8,724 nucleotides of DNA from Candidatus Stercoripulliclostridium pullicola. GTDB taxonomy: Bacteria; Bacillota; Clostridia; Christensenellales; DTU072. Shown piece by piece: positions 5,984-8,724 of this stretch. The stretch covers positions 1-8,724 of the forward strand of contig JADINF010000168.1 of the NCBI GenBank assembly GCA_017694145.1. Reading direction: 5' to 3'. The notes under the pieces are model-generated. The model saw only the letters and a program-made list of their open reading frames with translations. It was not told the DNA's origin and searched no databases. The number at the start of each line of letters is the position of its first letter. Position 1 is the stretch's first letter. The position numbers and the translations under genes were made by a program.

Positions 5984-6013
5984 AAAGGCGCCCCGCCGGG
6001 GCGCCCTTTTTTT
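5984..6013. terminator. Bidirectional terminator between convergent operons
   Basis: GGCGCCCC (5987-5994) pairs with GGGGCGCC (5998-6005) over a three-base loop. On the plus strand it is followed by CTTTTTTT (to 6013). On the minus strand the tail reads TTTAATTTTG. It lies 29 bases after the ECF-S gene and just beyond the end of the minus-strand kinase gene, so it can serve both. Confidence 0.9.
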
Positions 6014-6035
6014 GTTTACGGAATTACGGAATTCT

Positions 6036-7838
6036 TTATCCGAGGCGTCTGACGATCTCCGTGAAGATCACGCCGAGTCCGTAAGCGCCCGCGTCCGGAT
6101 AGCCTTCGGAATCGGTGACTCCTGCTCTGCCCATCTTCGCCTGAATGAACTTCGTGGCTTCCGCGCCCGCTACCGCGGCTTCTGCGGATTTAGCCATAGC
6201 GGCTTTCATCTTGCAGCCCTTCTTCGCACATTCGCTCAGGGTGTCGGCAGCGGGTACGAGAGCGTCTATCAGGGTCTTGTCGCCTACCACGGCGCCCTTA
6301 CCGAAACTCTTTCTGCCCGTTTCCTGTACGCCTTCGACAGCCGCTTGGAAAATAGCCGCGAGTCCCGCAAGATCGATCTCTTTCTTGCCGGCTACCGCCT
6401 TCCCTGCGTAACGGAATGCCGATCCCCAGATGGGTCCCGACGCGCCTCCGCAGTATTCCATGATTATTTCGGAACAGCTTACGAGGAATTCGCCGACGTT
6501 GCCCTTCTTGCGGGTAGCCCAATCTGCTTTGAGCTGTTTGAAGCCCTTGGCGATGCTCATTCCGAAGTCTCCGTCGCCGCAACGGTCGGCTTTACAGAAC
6601 GGAACTTCGTTCTCGATGATGATATCCGCCATCATTTCGACGAGCTTGCCCATTCCGGGAGTGTTTATTTTTTCGCCTATTACGGCTTCCCCCTCGAATT
6701 CGTAGGTTTTGCCCTCGTCGCTCTCCTCTTCGGCTACCGCCGCGTCGTCGTCGGCGGCTTTTGCTGTAAACGCTCCGGGAGTGATGTTGAGCGCTTTCGC
6801 GAGCGCCGCTACGGCTTCCTGACAAGCGAGCGCTTCCGCGGACGCGCCGCCCCAGGTGATAGCGGGAGTCGCTACGGGATAATCGAGATAGCCTTTCAGT
6901 TCGTCGTCAAGACGCAGGAGAGTGACCGACGCGCCCGCCATATCGATACTGGTCATATAATTGCCGACGAGAGTCTTATAGATCTTGACGCCCGCTTTTT
7001 CGAGTTCCTTGGTTACGGAATTATTGAAAAGATACAGCTCCTGCAGAGGACTGCCGCCGAAACCGTTGATAAGAAGCGCGATCTCCTCGCCTTTCTTGAG
7101 TTTGAGATCCTCCATAAGGTCGGGAACGATCCTCGCCGCAAGTTGGTCGGCGGTCTGGAGCTTCTCTCTCTTTCTTCCGGGTTCGCCGTGGATACCCACG
7201 CCGAATTCCATCTCGTCCTCGCCGATCTCGAAAGTGGGCGAGCCCGCCGCGGGCACCGTGCAGGAAGTAAGCGCGAAACCGAACGAACGGATATTGTCGA
7301 TGACCTTCTGCGCCACCGCTTTGACCTCGGCGAGAGAACCGCCTTTTTCGGCGCATGCGCCCGCGATCTTGTGCACGAATACGGTGCCCGCCACGCCGCG
7401 CCTGCCGACAGTGTAGAGACTGTCTTTGACGGCGATGTCGTCGTTAACGTACACCGCGTCGACCTCTATGCCCTCGTCTTTGGCAAGAGCCGCCGCGTTA
7501 TTGAAGTTCATGCAGTCGCCGGAATAGTTCTTGACTATCATCAGCGTGCCCTTCTTCGACGCGGTAAGTTTCAGGGCGTTATAGACCTGTATCTGCGAGG
7601 GAGAGGCGAATACGTCGCCGCATACGGCGGCGTCGAGCATTCCCTTGCCGACGAAGCCCGCGTGAGCGGGTTCGTGCCCGGAGCCGCCGCCCGAGATGAG
7701 CGACACTTTATTCCTGTCGAGAGCTTTCTTCTTGACGATTTTGTATTTCTCCACGAATTCGAGTTCGGGATGCGCTTTCGCCAAGCCGTGACACATATCG
7801 TATACGAAAGTATCGGCAGTGTTCATTATTTTCTTCAT
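6036..7838 (-). CDS. dhaK: ATP-dependent dihydroxyacetone kinase, fused DhaK-DhaL
   Basis: Phosphorylates dihydroxyacetone to dihydroxyacetone phosphate with ATP in the cytosol, following glycerol oxidation by the upstream gldA product. The 600-residue protein has family length and two domains. The DhaK part (about 1-335) has the glycine-rich GGGSGHEP (50-57, H55) and the histidine that binds substrate covalently in GVGIHGEP (H217). An Ala/Glu/Asp-rich linker follows (about 355-385). The DhaL part (about 390-600) has GDGDFG (421-426; Mg-binding D422 and D424), GGASGPIWG (464-472) and GDKTLIDALVPAAD (519-532). The fusion shows the ATP-using type rather than the PEP:phosphotransferase type with separate DhaK, DhaL and DhaM. 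The first Mg-binding aspartate (D418) is one residue nearer the GDGD motif than in the enzymes I recall. GGAGG on the minus strand (7847-7851) precedes ATG 7838 by 8 bases. Confidence 0.95.
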   Translation of the reverse strand: MKKIMNTADTFVYDMCHGLAKAHPELEFVEKYKIVKKKALDRNKVSLISGGGSGHEPAHAGFVGKGMLDAAVCGDVFASPSQIQVYNALKLTASKKGTLMIVKNYSGDCMNFNNAAALAKDEGIEVDAVYVNDDIAVKDSLYTVGRRGVAGTVFVHKIAGACAEKGGSLAEVKAVAQKVIDNIRSFGFALTSCTVPAAGSPTFEIGEDEMEFGVGIHGEPGRKREKLQTADQLAARIVPDLMEDLKLKKGEEIALLINGFGGSPLQELYLFNNSVTKELEKAGVKIYKTLVGNYMTSIDMAGASVTLLRLDDELKGYLDYPVATPAITWGGASAEALACQEAVAALAKALNITPGAFTAKAADDDAAVAEEESDEGKTYEFEGEAVIGEKINTPGMGKLVEMMADIIIENEVPFCKADRCGDGDFGMSIAKGFKQLKADWATRKKGNVGEFLVSCSEIIMEYCGGASGPIWGSAFRYAGKAVAGKKEIDLAGLAAIFQAAVEGVQETGRKSFGKGAVVGDKTLIDALVPAADTLSECAKKGCKMKAAMAKSAEAAVAGAEATKFIQAKMGRAGVTDSEGYPDAGAYGLGVIFTEIVRRLG

Positions 7839-7846
7839 ATTTTGTA

Positions 7847-7851
7847 CCTCC
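7847..7851 (-). promoter_or_regulatory. Ribosome binding site of the dihydroxyacetone kinase
   Basis: GGAGG on the minus strand, 8 bases before ATG 7838. It lies just downstream of the intergenic hairpin at 7861-7888, so the kinase has its own strong translation start. Confidence 0.8.
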
Positions 7852-7860
7852 GAATAAAAT

Positions 7861-7888
7861 CGTGCCGACAGGTTACCCTATCGGCACG
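7861..7888 (-). other. Strong intergenic hairpin with GUAA loop between gldA and the kinase gene
   Basis: Read on the minus strand, CGTGCCGA, T, AGG, then a GTAA loop, then CCT, G, TCGGCACG makes a continuous 12-pair stem (one U-G pair) with a GNRA tetraloop. ATTTTATT follows it. This could be a partial terminator lowering kinase expression relative to gldA, or a stem that protects the 3' end of a processed gldA message. The tail is interrupted, so full termination is unlikely. Confidence 0.7.
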
Positions 7889-7905
7889 CGGTGAGTTTAA
7901 GGTTA

Positions 7906-8724
7906 TCAGCAGCAGCAACCCGCTTTCGCGGCTTCGCCGAGTTTGTCTGCGGTGACGATAGCCGCCGCAACGTCCGCCGCGGTGACGGGGAAGGGCATGA
8001 AGTGGACGGATTCGTCCGGTATGCACGCTTTCTCCGCAACGGTCATAAGTCTGTCGCCGATATCCTCTACGCCGAGGTCGGCAAGACATACGGGAAGTCC
8101 TACTTCGAGGCAGAAGCCGATGACTTCGTCGATCTCTTCGGTAGGCGCGTTCTCGAGAACGAGCTGGCAGATGGTGCCGAACGCGACCTTCTCGCCGTGG
8201 AAGTATTTATGTGTCTCCTCGAGAACGGTAAGTCCGTCGTGAATGGCATGAGCCGCGGCAAGACCGCCGGACTCGAATCCGAGACCGGAAAGAAGGATAT
8301 TGGTTTCTACGATATTCTCGAGAGCGGGAGTGACCTTCTTGGCTTCGCAGGAAAGCATGGCTTTGTAGCCGTCGGCAAGGAGGTTCTCGTAGCAGAGGCT
8401 CGCGAGCGCGAAAGCGGCTTTGGTGCCTCTGGCAAGGAGGGTACCCTTGGTGCGGTTGGCGCCGCAGGGAAGACCCGCGTTGACGTTACCGTAGGACTGA
8501 ACGTTGGCGCGAGCTTCGAAATAAGTGGAAAGCGCGTCGCCCATGCCCGATACGAGGAAGCGCACGGGAGCGTTGGCGATAACGGTGGTGTCGATAAGAA
8601 CTACGCTGGGGCTCTGTTTGAAATATGCGTAATCGTCGAACGCGCCGTCCGGAGTGTAAAGAACTGCGGAGTGCGAAGTGGGCGCGTCGGTCGCCGCTAT
8701 GGTGGGGCAGATAATGAGGGCGTT
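7906..8724 (-). CDS. gldA: Glycerol dehydrogenase, NAD-dependent (5' partial)
   Basis: Oxidises glycerol to dihydroxyacetone with NAD+ in the cytosol, the first step of oxidative glycerol fermentation; the kinase gene downstream completes the route to DHAP. The frame continues without a stop through the right edge, so 272 residues are present and roughly the first 90, carrying much of the NAD-binding fold, lie outside. Signatures of the iron/zinc-containing alcohol dehydrogenase family include PTIAATDAPTS near the left of the visible protein, VRFLVSGMGDALSTYFEAR (metal-ligand Asp), GGLAAAHAIHDGL (metal-ligand His) and HKYFHGEKVAFG (second His), matching the Asp-His-His metal site of GldA. An internal GTG at 8565 (the V of VRFLVSG) is not the start because family homology continues upstream of it. 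The C-terminus is unusual, ending in three consecutive cysteines before tandem TGA-TAA stops. Confidence 0.95.
   Translation of the reverse strand, partial: NALIICPTIAATDAPTSHSAVLYTPDGAFDDYAYFKQSPSVVLIDTTVIANAPVRFLVSGMGDALSTYFEARANVQSYGNVNAGLPCGANRTKGTLLARGTKAAFALASLCYENLLADGYKAMLSCEAKKVTPALENIVETNILLSGLGFESGGLAAAHAIHDGLTVLEETHKYFHGEKVAFGTICQLVLENAPTEEIDEVIGFCLEVGLPVCLADLGVEDIGDRLMTVAEKACIPDESVHFMPFPVTAADVAAAIVTADKLGEAAKAGCCC

Noticed and set aside
5484..7955. A very long open frame on the plus strand (823 codons) running through the ECF-S gene and antisense across the whole dihydroxyacetone kinase gene.
   Set aside because: It is a shadow. The ECF-S and kinase genes have clear homology and ribosome binding sites in their own frames, and the open antisense frame is explained by the rarity of TTA, CTA and TCA codons in these genes. 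Its translation is Arg/Ser/His-rich low-complexity sequence without a recognisable domain, and it crosses a strong bidirectional terminator.
7906..8565. Glycerol dehydrogenase starting at the internal GTG at 8565.
   Set aside because: In-frame sequence upstream to the window edge encodes typical family residues (PTIAATDAPTS and following), so the true start is beyond the right edge.

Overview
The window looks like chromosomal DNA of an uncultured, probably anaerobic member of the Firmicutes (Clostridia type). The signs are clostridial-style protein sequences, strong Shine-Dalgarno sites, moderately high GC, a split methionine synthase, an ECF-type vitamin transporter component with no dedicated energising module nearby, and glycerol fermentation genes. 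I cannot fix the family. There is no sign of phage, insertion sequence, CRISPR or rRNA/tRNA genes; it reads as core and transport metabolism.

Layout, left to right. (1) Positions 2-484 (+) hold the C-terminal part of a flavin/NAD oxidoreductase with a plant-type [2Fe-2S] domain, closed by an intrinsic terminator at 514-543. (2) A good sigma-70-type promoter at 575-603 starts a tightly coupled operon: metF (664-1542), a free-standing methionine synthase activation protein (1539-2168) and a MetH that lacks that activation domain (2186-4561). metF and the activation gene overlap by 4 bases (ATGA). (3) A 316-base gap holds a near-consensus promoter (4571-4599) with an 18-base dyad filling its spacer, a short 5' hairpin, a cobalamin riboswitch (4635-4752) and a terminator-type expression platform (4818-4844). 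(4) Under that leader lie a DUF4430 (transcobalamin C-terminal-like) lipoprotein (4878-5342) and an ECF transporter S component (5347-5955). (5) A bidirectional terminator (5984-6013) separates these from a convergent minus-strand unit: glycerol dehydrogenase gldA (7906-8724, start outside the window) followed by an ATP-type fused dihydroxyacetone kinase (6036-7838). A 12-bp hairpin with a GUAA loop lies between those two genes.

How the genes work together. MetF makes 5-methyl-tetrahydrofolate, MetH uses it with a cobalamin cofactor to methylate homocysteine, and the separate activation protein rescues oxidised cobalamin. The next transcription unit is controlled by a cobalamin riboswitch and most likely imports the corrinoid that MetH needs. 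The opposite-strand pair oxidises glycerol to dihydroxyacetone and phosphorylates it to DHAP for glycolysis. The most interesting element is the riboswitch-controlled lipoprotein plus ECF-S pair, which looks like a minimal Gram-positive counterpart of an intrinsic-factor/transcobalamin capture system.
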